Below are positions 1-6,272 of a DNA stretch of 42,163 nt, in pieces (the stretch's first letter is position 1; each line of letters starts with the position of its first letter). Source of the stretch: a virus. A program made the translations under genes and the position numbers. Location of the stretch: IMG/VR virus record IMGVR_UViG_3300046011_007592, positions 1 through 42,163 of that record. One strand, written 5' to 3'. Under the pieces are notes generated by a model. The model did not search any database. It was given only the letters and a program-made list of their open reading frames with translations, and was not told the DNA's origin.

Positions 1-1
1 C

Positions 2-193
2 ATTGTCCCCAGCTATCAGGACCTCGAAGACGCCGCCTGGGATGCGGGCTTCTCCGGTGAGGGCACGATCAACCGCGTCGGCTACTGGCTGGGCGTGATG
101 GCCTACCACACCGACATGGGGCGCAAGCCCTGCCCGGCGCACATCCGTGAGGAGATCGGCGTCCGGATCCGCGAGCTCGGCACCCGCGCCTGA
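2..193 (+). CDS. 3' end of a hypothetical protein (truncated by window edge)
   Basis: An open frame enters from the left edge and stops with TGA at 191-193, giving 63 visible residues. I do not recognise the domain. The segment is soluble and mixed-charge. Its last residues (IRELGTRA) almost match the last residues of the next gene (IRELGTRTRA), and both genes are followed by similar spacers carrying GGCGCTGGTGC. This suggests that the 3' end plus spacer was duplicated. The true start lies outside the window. Confidence 0.7.
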   Translation: MVPSYQDLEDAAWDAGFSGEGTINRVGYWLGVMAYHTDMGRKPCPAHIREEIGVRIRELGTRA

Positions 194-245
194 GCCGACC
201 TTCCATCCACACGCCACCGGTCCGTCGATACGGGCGCTGGTGCAA

Positions 246-260
246 TTATACGGAGTATAA
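246..260 (+). promoter_or_regulatory. Palindromic RBS element TTATAC-GGA-GTATAA, copy 1
   Basis: This is a perfect inverted repeat (246-251 and 255-260) around the central GGA. The GGAG Shine-Dalgarno sequence (252-255) sits at the centre, 6 nt before the ATG at 262. In RNA it could form a short hairpin presenting or hiding the ribosome site. In DNA it could be an operator. A near-identical copy precedes the next gene. Confidence 0.7.
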
Positions 261-261
261 A

Positions 262-486
262 ATGTCCAACTCTCAGCTGCTCGCCGGTGTGGCGACGTTC
301 ATGGCCGTGGTCATGACGGTGGCCTTCCTCTTCGTCTTCCACCTGCTCGTCGCCGTGAGCGACACCAACAAGGGCCAGGTGCGGGGCCTCGTGTGCTTCG
401 ACCATCAAGGCCAGGTCACCAGCGGGTTCGGCAAGGAGTGTCGGTACGTCGCCATTCGTGAGCTGGGTACCCGCACCCGCGCCTGA
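262..486 (+). CDS. Small single-pass membrane protein, unknown function
   Basis: Encodes 74 residues. Residues about 5-31 form a strongly hydrophobic stretch (LLAGVATFMAVVMTVAFLFV...), predicted as one membrane helix. A short polar tail with two cysteines follows. The ATG is chosen because the palindromic Shine-Dalgarno element ends 1 nt before it. The C-terminus resembles that of the preceding gene. No family is recognised. A role at the cell envelope is possible but unproven. Confidence 0.65.
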   Translation: MSNSQLLAGVATFMAVVMTVAFLFVFHLLVAVSDTNKGQVRGLVCFDHQGQVTSGFGKECRYVAIRELGTRTRA

Positions 487-537
487 ATTCCCGTGTCCCG
501 TGACTCGCCTTTAACGGCGCTGGTGCGGGTTCTGCAA

Positions 538-552
538 TTATACGGAGTATAA
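538..552 (+). promoter_or_regulatory. Palindromic RBS element TTATAC-GGA-GTATAA, copy 2
   Basis: Exact second copy: arms at 538-543 and 547-552, GGA at 544-546, ATG at 555. The identity extends further (TGCAATTATACGG...GTATAAAA). A shared GGCGCTGGTGC lies upstream of both copies (233-243 and 516-526). The leaders therefore look duplicated or under common control. Confidence 0.7.
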
Positions 553-554
553 AA

Positions 555-719
555 ATGGAAGACGGTTTCAAGGCCGGTGCGTCCGGTGAGCCCTACGATG
601 TGACCAACGGGGTCATCTGGTGCGCCGGATGGGTCGTGGGTCGGAGTGAGTTCTACCGTCAGGCGGGCCTGGGTGGCGCTGCCGTGGTCGCTGCGGTCAA
701 CGATGAGGTGACGGCGTGA
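555..719 (+). CDS. Hypothetical small protein
   Basis: Encodes 54 residues, starting at an ATG directly behind the second palindromic RBS. It is glycine/alanine-rich with a central segment VIWCAGWVVGRSEFY. It is not long enough or hydrophobic enough for a confident membrane call. The stop overlaps the GTG start of the next frame (GTGA), indicating translational coupling. No family is recognised. Confidence 0.6.
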   Translation: MEDGFKAGASGEPYDVTNGVIWCAGWVVGRSEFYRQAGLGGAAVVAAVNDEVTA

Positions 720-907
720 GGGGGGATTTCGAGTTCGGCCGGGACCGGTATTCGGAGGACGGGTGCAGGACCTGGGACGTTAGGCTCGCCATGTGGGTCT
801 GGGAGGGCCCTGGCGGCCATCTCGGGGTTGAACGACCGGTGGTGCCGGAGAGGTCCCTGAAGGCGCTGGCGGCGAAATTCTCGAAGGTCCGTTCGCCCTC
901 AACATAG
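716..907 (+). CDS. Hypothetical small protein, GTG start
   Basis: Encodes 63 residues from a GTG overlapping the previous stop. It is basic and tryptophan-rich, with no recognised domain. The gene ends exactly where the AT-rich inverted repeat begins, its stop codon lying inside the left arm (ACATAGTAC). Support comes from the coupled start and coding-like composition only. Confidence 0.45.
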   Translation: MRGDFEFGRDRYSEDGCRTWDVRLAMWVWEGPGGHLGVERPVVPERSLKALAAKFSKVRSPST

Positions 908-1006
908 TACCTATAATTAATAAATATCTCTTTCTTCTTTTTTTTTTCTTCTAGTAGATAAAAAAAAAAGAAAGAAAGATATTCTAGAGATATATTAGTA
1001 CTATGT
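902..1006 (+). repeat. AT-rich imperfect inverted repeat (~105 bp)
   Basis: The outer arms ACATAGTAC (902-910) and GTACTATGT (998-1006) are perfect reverse complements. Inside them a pyrimidine tract AATATCTCTTTCTTC-(T)n faces a purine tract (A)n-GAAAGAAAGATATT, so most of the segment can fold into one long hairpin. The region is almost free of G/C inside a GC-rich genome. It could be a bidirectional terminator, a DNA-unwinding or origin element, or a protein-binding cruciform. The sequence alone does not decide between these. The stretch 908-1076 contains no gene. Confidence 0.75.
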
Positions 1007-1076
1007 AGCACCAGGCCTTCGGAGTTACAGCAAAGACATCTCCAAAACGTCTACTAGACTAATTTCAAGGCTCCCA

Positions 1077-1574
1077 ATGTCCTCAAAATCGAAACCCCTG
1101 CTGGCCAGGATCGCCCACAAGCTCGTGGCCCCAGTCGGTATGACCGAAGAGTCGCTGGCCACCGAGCTCGCCAGCTGGACCGGTCCCATCAACGACAAAC
1201 CCCACTGGCTGTGGGGTGGCCACGCCACGCCCAAGGGGATACCTATGGTCTGGAACGGCACTCAGTCCGAACAGGTCTGTCGAGTGCTATTCGCGGCCAT
1301 CTATGGCCGGCCCCTGCTCTCATCGTGGCGGATAGTTGGGGTGTGTGGGGAGTCTCTATGCGTGAGTCCTTTCCATCGGCAGCCTCAGGCCGTCCGTGGC
1401 CCTGACGGCTACGTCGAGAAGCTGCCCGACCATAATCGGGCCGAGAGCTCCGAAACCGTCGACGACCTGGTCAAGCTCTTCCGCGCCGGCTGGGACTTCG
1501 AGAAGCTGATCAACCAAGGCAAGGACTTCAACATGGTTGTGGACGCCAACATGATCTACGACGCAGAGGCCTAA
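1077..1574 (+). CDS. HNH-fold-like zinc-binding protein, probably catalytically degenerate
   Basis: Encodes 165 residues. The first half follows the layout of phage HNH homing-endonuclease domains: W-x-W-x-G near residues 44-47, a VCRVLFAAIYGRPL helix at 68-81, then RIVGVCGESLCVSPFH (85-100). In the family the last block is normally V-x-H-x-C-x(4)-C-V-x-P-x-H. The cysteines (90, 95) and final His (100) are present, but the catalytic His position is Gly88. The fold may be kept without cleavage. The C-terminal half is helical and acidic. It stands alone between the AT-rich repeat and a repeat-rich spacer, a typical location for a mobile or ex-mobile gene. Confidence 0.55.
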   Translation: MSSKSKPLLARIAHKLVAPVGMTEESLATELASWTGPINDKPHWLWGGHATPKGIPMVWNGTQSEQVCRVLFAAIYGRPLLSSWRIVGVCGESLCVSPFHRQPQAVRGPDGYVEKLPDHNRAESSETVDDLVKLFRAGWDFEKLINQGKDFNMVVDANMIYDAEA

Positions 1575-1600
1575 GCCCGGCGCATAGAGCGCCCGGCTCA

Positions 1601-1637
1601 GGCCCGAAGGCCCGAAGGCCCGAAGGCCCGAAGGCCC
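1601..1637 (+). repeat. Short tandem repeat, 8-bp unit GGCCCGAA x4.6
   Basis: Four perfect copies of GGCCCGAA (1601-1632) are followed by GGCCC. CTCAGGCCC blocks recur nearby at about 1597, 1647 and 1668. The spacer 1575-1858 holds no convincing gene. It contains this array, then the palindrome and a terminator before the next start codon. Confidence 0.8.
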
Positions 1638-1778
1638 TCTCTTCGGCTCAGGCCCGCGTCCCACGACTCAGGCCCCGATGGGCCACACCACCTCCAAAAG
1701 GCGCCCCACGGCCCGGAAATCGGCCCTTAAGCCACCATCCGCCCCGCGGCCCAGCCCCACCGACCCATCTAAATCGCC

Positions 1779-1793
1779 TAGTGTACTACACTA
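1779..1793 (+). promoter_or_regulatory. Palindrome TAGTGTA-C-TACACTA, site A
   Basis: Perfect 7-bp arms around a central C. It is one of four copies in the window (also 20639, 25464 and 30231), all between operons. It shares an upstream CTAAAT-x-G block with site B. It is read here as an operator or promoter-associated site for a phage regulator. An intrinsic terminator follows 19 bp downstream. Confidence 0.75.
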
Positions 1794-1812
1794 AGCAATT
1801 CAATGACTTCCC

Positions 1813-1837
1813 AGCCCGCCACCCGGCGGGCTTTTTC
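1813..1837 (+). terminator. Intrinsic terminator in the 5' leader of the 1859 gene
   Basis: Stem AGCCCGCC/GGCGGGCT with a 4-nt loop, followed by TTTTTC. It lies between palindrome site A and the start codon at 1859. A transcript started at the palindrome must read through it to reach the gene. Confidence 0.75.
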
Positions 1838-1858
1838 GTGCTCGGAGGACACAACCCC

Positions 1859-2188
1859 ATGCATCTCATCACCCGTGACGTCGCCCGCCTCGCCCTCGAG
1901 GCCTACGACAAGAAGCAGCTCAGCGCCCAGAACGGATCCCCCGTCTGCAAGTACCGCGACGATGGGGGCTTCGCCTGCGCCGTGGGTGTCGCCCTGACCG
2001 ACGAGCAGGCTTGGGAACTCGACGCGCGCGCCGCTTCCGGCGTCCCCTCGCTGCTCCGCTCCGGCTGGATCACCACCGACAACGAGGCCGGCCTCGCGAG
2101 CCTGCAAATGGCCCACGACGACTGGCTCGTCTCAGGAGTCGACCGCGATGGTCGCTTCATCAACCTCGCCCGGGAGCTGGCCCAATGA
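1859..2188 (+). CDS. Member 1 of a repeated small-protein family (C-x-Y ... CAVG-x-AL ... LQ-x-AHD)
   Basis: Encodes 109 residues. Start chosen at the ATG 10 nt behind GGAGG; an earlier in-frame GTG lies inside the palindrome and would read through the terminator stem. Features shared with the genes at 2337, 2962 and 5883: an N-terminal helix with ALEAYDKKQLSAQ, then VCKYRDD-x-G-x-ACAVGVAL, then a helix-rich region ending in LASLQMAHDDW. The two cysteines around the Y may form a metal or disulphide site. Function is unknown. First gene of a string coupled by ATGA overlaps. Confidence 0.75.
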   Translation: MHLITRDVARLALEAYDKKQLSAQNGSPVCKYRDDGGFACAVGVALTDEQAWELDARAASGVPSLLRSGWITTDNEAGLASLQMAHDDWLVSGVDRDGRFINLARELAQ

Positions 2189-2340
2189 GCCCCCACATCA
2201 CCGAGGCCCAGGCCAGCCTGTCCCGCCTCAGCTCCGCGCTACAGGCCCACGACCGGGCTCCGGCCCGCCTCACCGCCCACGCTCACGCCCAGGCCGCCAT
2301 CGCGAGCCTGAAGACCCTCCTGAAGGAGCTTCCGAAGTGA
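2185..2340 (+). CDS. Hypothetical small helical protein
   Basis: Encodes 51 residues, starting at an ATG in an ATGA overlap with the previous stop and ending in GTGA with the next gene. It is composed of Ala/His/Leu-rich helices (QASLSRLSSALQAHD, AQAAIASLKTLLKEL). No family is recognised. The two tight overlaps are the main support. Confidence 0.6.
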   Translation: MSPHITEAQASLSRLSSALQAHDRAPARLTAHAHAQAAIASLKTLLKELPK

Positions 2341-2672
2341 TCACCCTCACCGCCGCCAACGTCTTCGCCGCAGCCCGCCTCGCCTACGACAACAAGCAAC
2401 TCTCGGCCCAAGGCCCGACCCCCCAATGCCGCTACCGGGACCGATCCGGCCGGCCCTGCGCCGTCGGCGCCGCGCTGACCGACGAGGAGGCCGCGCTCGT
2501 CACCGAAGCCTACAACATGACGCCGGTGATGGGCCTGCCCCGCCGCCTCGTGACCATCGAGCTGGGCAACTACAGCCGGATCGCCAGCCTTCAGGAAGCC
2601 CACGACAACTGGGCCCGAGGCACCGGCACCGAGGACGACTTCGTCAGCCAGCTCAAGGAGTACGAGTCATGA
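2337..2672 (+). CDS. Member 2 of the repeated small-protein family
   Basis: Encodes 111 residues from a GTG overlapping the upstream stop (GTGA). It carries AARLAYDNKQLSAQGP, QCRYRDRSGRPCAVGAALTDEEA and IASLQEAHDNWARGTGTE, nearly collinear with the gene at 2962 and clearly related to those at 1859 and 5883. The middle region between the cysteine block and the LQ-x-AHD motif diverges. Function is unknown. Copy number and divergence suggest selection for variants, as seen in host-interaction or anti-defence genes, but that is inference. Confidence 0.75.
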   Translation: MITLTAANVFAAARLAYDNKQLSAQGPTPQCRYRDRSGRPCAVGAALTDEEAALVTEAYNMTPVMGLPRRLVTIELGNYSRIASLQEAHDNWARGTGTEDDFVSQLKEYES

Positions 2673-2965
2673 ACGACCTCCGCGCCTTCGAACTCCGCGA
2701 GTTCCTCGCGGACCTGCCGCCCGAGAAGTTCGACATGAGTGAGTGGAACACCTGCATCGCCGGGTACGCCATCTCCCTCTGGGACCCTTCGGAGCTGACG
2801 TATCCCTTCGCCGACGCCCAGGAAATCCTGGGCCTGACCGACGAGCAGGCCACTCAGCTCTTCATCCCCTCTGGCCCCTCCCACACCCACACCCTCGAAG
2901 CCGCCATCGCCACGCTCGATCACCTGATCGAGACTGACGACGTCGTGTGGGGCCTGGCCCAATGA
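2669..2965 (+). CDS. Small phage protein with C-IAG-x-A ... LGLT-x-x-QA-x-x-LF pattern
   Basis: Encodes 98 residues, coupled on both sides by ATGA overlaps. The order FDMSEWNTCIAGYA, then A-x-x-ILGLTDEQATQLFIP, then a final helix LEAAIATLDHLIET-x-x-VVW matches a pattern I know from many uncharacterised phage and actinobacterial small proteins. It may be a distant relative of its neighbours, which use C-AVG-x-AL at the equivalent place. Function is unknown. Confidence 0.65.
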   Translation: MNDLRAFELREFLADLPPEKFDMSEWNTCIAGYAISLWDPSELTYPFADAQEILGLTDEQATQLFIPSGPSHTHTLEAAIATLDHLIETDDVVWGLAQ

Positions 2966-3291
2966 CCGCCATCACCCTCACCTACCCCGTCGTGCTGGCA
3001 GCAGCCCGCCTCGCCTACGAAGAGGGCCGCCTCTCCGCCCAAGGCCCGAAGCCGGCCTGTCTCTACGAAGACACGACCGGCCGGCCTTGCGCGGTCGGCG
3101 CCGCGCTCCAGCCCGGAGCCATCTCCAAAGCCGACCAGTGCGAGTCGGTCACGACACTCCGCCAACGCGGGATCTTCCAGATCTCCCGCGAGGACTTCCC
3201 CAAAATCAAGGCCCTGCAGGGAGCCCACGACGAGTGGGCCCGAGGCACCGGCACCGGCACCGAAGCCGACTTCAAGGAGCTGATCGCATGA
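2962..3291 (+). CDS. Member 3 of the repeated small-protein family
   Basis: Encodes 109 residues. The ATG overlaps the previous stop; a GTG 15 nt upstream is less likely. It contains AARLAYEEGRLSAQGPKPACLYEDTTGRPCAVGAAL (given here as adjacent blocks) and ALQGAHDEWARGTGTGTE. It is closest to the 2337 copy at both ends, with an unrelated-looking centre. This resembles duplication followed by rapid change of the middle segment. Function is unknown. Confidence 0.75.
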   Translation: MTAITLTYPVVLAAARLAYEEGRLSAQGPKPACLYEDTTGRPCAVGAALQPGAISKADQCESVTTLRQRGIFQISREDFPKIKALQGAHDEWARGTGTGTEADFKELIA

Positions 3292-4277
3292 GCCGCACCA
3301 ACACCCGGTCCTGGGACAACACGCAGGCCGAAGCCGAGGGGTGGATGATCTCCCCCAACCTCAGGATCACCTACTACGGCCTGAGCAGCAAACTGAACTC
3401 CTTCCAAGAAGCCACCGCCCACGTCGTCGCCAAAGCCACCGCCGGCAGCGACTACCACATCAGGGCGTTGGCGGTGGTGGCGGCCCAGGACCTGACCGCC
3501 GGCCTCAGCTGGATCGTCGTCAGCGGCAACTACGGGAGCTTCAAGGCGTACCTCGACACCGGCGAGGTGTTCGAGATGATCCCCGGAGACGGCGACGAAG
3601 ACTACTCCAACATCGTCAAGGTCGACGTCGCCGAGGTGAAGCTCAACTTCCCCAACAACAAGCACGGCGACGAGTGGGACGTCACCCACATCGGCTGCTG
3701 GTACGACGACGGTAGCTATGAAGGCCCGGCCTCCGGCCGGCAGGCCTGGCTCGACAACATCGACCACGAGGACGACCTCGTGCGTGCGACCCGGGCCTCC
3801 CTCGTTCTGAAGCCCTACACCGTCACCGTCACCGCTCAGGTTCCGGTGTGGTGTCAGGGCACTGTGATGGCTCCCAATATCGAGGAAGCCAAGCAGATGG
3901 TGGATATGGACAGCGCCTGGACCATTCAGTCTCAGGACGACCAGTTCGAAATCCACGACGGCGCGACCCTGTCGAACGTCGAGACCGAGGTGGAGCTGCT
4001 CACTGATCCCGTGCCGGCGCCGACGGTCAAAAGCACCGTCACCAACCACCCGGGGCTGAAGTTCGACTTCGACCGCGCCGGCACCCAGATCGGCGTCGTC
4101 GACGCCCCAGCCGCCGTCAACCTGCGTGACTGGAGCCACCTGTCCGACGACGACGGCATCAAGCTCTACGGCTCCGACGCCCTGCTCAGCTTCATCCAGC
4201 GGATCGTTGACCCGTCCTGCTGGCAGTACCTGACCCAGGACGAGCGGACTTTTCTGCGTCAAGCGGCGGCCGGCTGA
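3288..4277 (+). CDS. Hypothetical protein, 329 aa
   Basis: The largest gene of the left array, starting in an ATGA overlap. The N-terminal 130 residues look alpha/beta (SWIVVSGNYGSFKAYLDTGEVFEMI). A segment near residues 165-215 (YTVTVTAQVPVWCQGTVMAPNIEEAKQMVDM) resembles small beta-alpha domains in which residues are gathered by an EEA helix. The C-terminus has a helix-rich end after LRDWSHLSDDDGIKLYGSD. No known enzyme motif is seen. It is acidic and soluble. It is coupled to the next gene by TGATG. Confidence 0.7.
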   Translation: MSRTNTRSWDNTQAEAEGWMISPNLRITYYGLSSKLNSFQEATAHVVAKATAGSDYHIRALAVVAAQDLTAGLSWIVVSGNYGSFKAYLDTGEVFEMIPGDGDEDYSNIVKVDVAEVKLNFPNNKHGDEWDVTHIGCWYDDGSYEGPASGRQAWLDNIDHEDDLVRATRASLVLKPYTVTVTAQVPVWCQGTVMAPNIEEAKQMVDMDSAWTIQSQDDQFEIHDGATLSNVETEVELLTDPVPAPTVKSTVTNHPGLKFDFDRAGTQIGVVDAPAAVNLRDWSHLSDDDGIKLYGSDALLSFIQRIVDPSCWQYLTQDERTFLRQAAAG

Positions 4278-4474
4278 TGCCCAAATTCTGCGTCCGCCTC
4301 ATCACCGACACGACAGCCTGGGCCGACGTCACGATCGAGGCTGAAGACGCCTCGACCGCGGCAGCCCTCGCCGTCAACGAGACCAACCGCAACAACGCAA
4401 ACTGGCAGATCTCGGACGGCAACTACATCCGCCGGGATGACGTGTCGGTCGAAGCCACGGAGGAGATCAAATGA
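4277..4474 (+). CDS. Hypothetical small beta-alpha protein
   Basis: Encodes 65 residues. The start overlaps the previous stop (TGATG). The layout is a beta strand (CVRLITDTTAWADVTIEA), a helix (EDASTAAALAVNET) and a C-terminal strand (WQISDGNYI). This resembles the small DpnD/PcfM-like domains common on phages and plasmids, but the match is only by pattern. A similar EEA-helix unit occurs inside the preceding 329-aa protein. Confidence 0.6.
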   Translation: MPKFCVRLITDTTAWADVTIEAEDASTAAALAVNETNRNNANWQISDGNYIRRDDVSVEATEEIK

Positions 4475-4710
4475 CGATCCAGAACTTCTACCTCGCCCGC
4501 CTCTTCGACCTCGACGACAACCTCCTCGCCAGCGAGGAAGTCTGGAGCGATGGGCCTCCGACCACCCTTGAGGAGGCCGCCGACGCAGCGGCCCAGTTCT
4601 TCAGGGGTGAGCCTCACCACGAAGACACCCAGGGCAAGATCATCAAGCTCTGGGGCCCCTTCAGCCCCCACCCCGACTACCCGGCCGCCGCGTTCTTCAG
4701 TTCCAACTGA
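4471..4710 (+). CDS. Hypothetical small acidic protein
   Basis: Encodes 79 residues, starting in an ATGA overlap and followed by a TGATG-coupled gene. It has the layout strand (FYLARLFDLDDNLLASEEVW), helix (TLEEAADAAAQFFRGE), strand (KIIKLWGPF). No family is recognised. It may be structurally similar to the preceding small protein. Confidence 0.6.
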   Translation: MTIQNFYLARLFDLDDNLLASEEVWSDGPPTTLEEAADAAAQFFRGEPHHEDTQGKIIKLWGPFSPHPDYPAAAFFSSN

Positions 4711-4919
4711 TGCACAGCTACGCCCGAGAAAGACGCGCCCGACGCGAGGCCGAGTGCCGAGCCCAGGACGAGGCCCGCTGGGCCGAAGAGCAACGCGTCG
4801 CCGGCCTGTCGATGTGGGAACGCATCAACGAGATCAGCACCGGAAACATGGGGCAGGTGCGGGAAATCCTCCGCCTGTTCGACGAGCGCCTCGATGCGCT
4901 GGAAGGGAAGACTGCCTGA
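4710..4919 (+). CDS. Hypothetical small charged coiled-coil protein
   Basis: Encodes 69 residues. The N-terminal 30 residues are almost all Arg, Glu and Ala (RERRARREAECRAQDEARWAEE), predicted as a long charged helix. A second helix is QVREILRLFDERLDALEG. No membrane segment is seen. TGATG couplings lie on both sides. Function is unknown. Confidence 0.6.
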   Translation: MHSYARERRARREAECRAQDEARWAEEQRVAGLSMWERINEISTGNMGQVREILRLFDERLDALEGKTA

Positions 4920-5119
4920 TGCCCAAATTCATCCGACTGACCGCCCGAGGCGGCGACTTCATCTGGATCAACCCCGAGAAGATCGACGGGATGTGTGACG
5001 TCACCCTCAACAACCAGCGGGTCTGTTCGCGGGTCCGCCTCGGCCCCGGCTACTTCCACGACGTGACCGAGACGATCGAGACGATCGTTAGGGCGATCGA
5101 CGCGCTGGCCTACCGCTGA
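4919..5119 (+). CDS. FlbD/SwrD-like small protein (pattern match)
   Basis: Encodes 66 residues. The sequence FIRLTARGGDFIWINPEKID, then a strand VTLNNQRV and a final helix VTETIETIVRAIDAL, follows the order of the FlbD/SwrD small-protein family (I-x-LT-x-x-x-G-x-x-x-x-N-P-x-x-I ... E-x-x-x-E-V-x-x-x-I). Related phage proteins exist without a known role, so no flagellar function is implied. TGATG couplings lie on both sides. Confidence 0.55.
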   Translation: MPKFIRLTARGGDFIWINPEKIDGMCDVTLNNQRVCSRVRLGPGYFHDVTETIETIVRAIDALAYR

Positions 5120-5373
5120 TGCAACTCGAAAACCTGCTGGCCCTCAGCACCGCCCACCTGACCCAGGAAGCCCTCGAGAACATCGAGAACCTGGCCCCCT
5201 CCTACCCCAACGAGTACGGCGCCTTCGTCTACGTCCCCAAGGGGGCCACCTGGCCCGAGCACGACGAAGACCTCAACGCGATCTTCTACTTCGCCCGCTC
5301 CCACAACATCGCCTGGCTGAAGTTCGACCGGGACGCCCCCGAGCTCAAGGAGTTCAAGACCTATGACTGGTGA
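5119..5373 (+). CDS. DUF5983-like small protein
   Basis: Encodes 84 residues. It begins with LENLLALSTAHLTQEALENI, then YGAFVYVP, then LNAIFYFARSHNIAWLKFDRDAPEL. I associate this 'STAH ... Y-G-x-F-V-x-V ... A-R-x-x-x-x-x-W-x-x-F/L-D' pattern with the DUF5983 family found on phages and plasmids. Function is unknown. It overlaps the next gene by 11 nt. Confidence 0.6.
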   Translation: MQLENLLALSTAHLTQEALENIENLAPSYPNEYGAFVYVPKGATWPEHDEDLNAIFYFARSHNIAWLKFDRDAPELKEFKTYDW

Positions 5374-5674
5374 ACCCGACAACATCGACCGCGCCGACTG
5401 GGCGCGAACAGCCGCCAATGTCTTCTCCAAGGAAGTCTTCGGAGGCCAGAGCTTCGACAACATGGTCACCGACGGCCCTGACGGTGATGGACCCGACGTC
5501 ATCGGAGACCTGATCGGGGACCTGATGCACCTGGCCCATCAACAGGGCTGGGACGCCAAGGCGATCGCCGAACGCGGGATCGGTCACTTCGAGTACGAGC
5601 TGGCGGAGGCCGCTTTCGACGAGGACGAGGACGAGCCGCCCATGTTCCAGGTCCAGCTGGGGGATCCGACATGA
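5363..5674 (+). CDS. Hypothetical acidic protein
   Basis: Encodes 103 residues, very acidic, with a C-terminal EDEDEP run. Helical segments are RADWARTAANVFSKEVF and VIGDLIGDLMHLAHQQGWDAKAIAERGIGHFEYELAEAAF. No family is recognised. The start lies inside the preceding gene and the stop overlaps the next ATG. Confidence 0.6.
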   Translation: MTGEPDNIDRADWARTAANVFSKEVFGGQSFDNMVTDGPDGDGPDVIGDLIGDLMHLAHQQGWDAKAIAERGIGHFEYELAEAAFDEDEDEPPMFQVQLGDPT

Positions 5675-5865
5675 CCCGCTGGCGAGCCTCGGTCCTCTAC
5701 CGCCACGACGCCGGCCTCAAGTCCAAGGTCTTCGACATCTTAGAACTCGAGGAGATCCACGATCTCGTCGAGGCCGGCCCCCACTGGGGCACCGTCGTCA
5801 ACATCAACATCACCCTGCTCAGCACCGACTGGACGCTGACCGTGGAAGAGGCTGCACACCTCTAA
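5671..5865 (+). CDS. Hypothetical small protein
   Basis: Encodes 64 residues, starting in an ATGA overlap. It has the layout strand (WRASVLYRHD), helix (LELEEIHDLVEAG), strands (VVNINITLLS, DWTLTVEEA), an alpha/beta mini-domain of unknown function. Last gene of the first coupled run; an 17-nt spacer with its own Shine-Dalgarno sequence follows. Confidence 0.6.
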   Translation: MTRWRASVLYRHDAGLKSKVFDILELEEIHDLVEAGPHWGTVVNINITLLSTDWTLTVEEAAHL

Positions 5866-5882
5866 AACCCCAAGGATTTCAA

Positions 5883-6272
5883 ATGACTATCCACCTCATC
5901 GCGGCGGACGTGTTCGCCGCGGCCCGGCGAGCCTATGCCGACGGAACGCTTCAAGCGGTCGGCGCCCCCACCCAAGTCTGCAAGTACGCCGGCCCCTGTG
6001 GGATCGGCGCGGCTCTGGATTACGACACCGCGGCCTACCTCGACGACTTCTCCAACTCCACGATCGACACTCTGATCGAGTCGGGCGAAGTGACCACCGA
6101 CAACCCCGGCGCACTCAGCTGGCTGCAACGGGCCCACGACAGCCTGAGCCAGCTGAACGACGGCCGCGGACATGTGTCGATGCAGGCGGTGAGTTCCGAT
6201 CACTGTTGGGATGAGCACATCTCCCAGGCCCAGGCCGACGCCGCGTTCGTCGAAATCATGGGTGCCCTGTGA
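5883..6272 (+). CDS. Member 4 of the repeated small-protein family
   Basis: Encodes 129 residues, preceded by AAGGA 8 nt before the ATG. It has VFAAARRAYADGTLQAVG, then VCKYAGPCGIGAALDYDTA, then LSWLQRAHDSLSQ, the same order as in the genes at 1859, 2337 and 2962. It lacks the short linker between the two cysteines and has an extra C-terminal helix. It is about 3 kb from the other copies and the most diverged. Function is unknown. Confidence 0.7.
   Translation: MTIHLIAADVFAAARRAYADGTLQAVGAPTQVCKYAGPCGIGAALDYDTAAYLDDFSNSTIDTLIESGEVTTDNPGALSWLQRAHDSLSQLNDGRGHVSMQAVSSDHCWDEHISQAQADAAFVEIMGAL

Noticed and set aside
1601-1637. CRISPR array
   Set aside because: The units are 8 bp and directly abutting with no spacers; it is a simple tandem repeat. 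No CRISPR-like array was seen elsewhere.
1781-1858. Upstream GTG start for the 1859 gene
   Set aside because: It lies inside the palindrome and the added residues would be encoded by the terminator stem; a GGAGG-preceded ATG at 1859 is far better.
3063-4262. 399-codon minus-strand frame opposite the 329-aa hypothetical gene
   Set aside because: The plus-strand frame is coupled to both neighbours by start/stop overlaps, while the minus frame has no such context and a composition typical of antisense reading.
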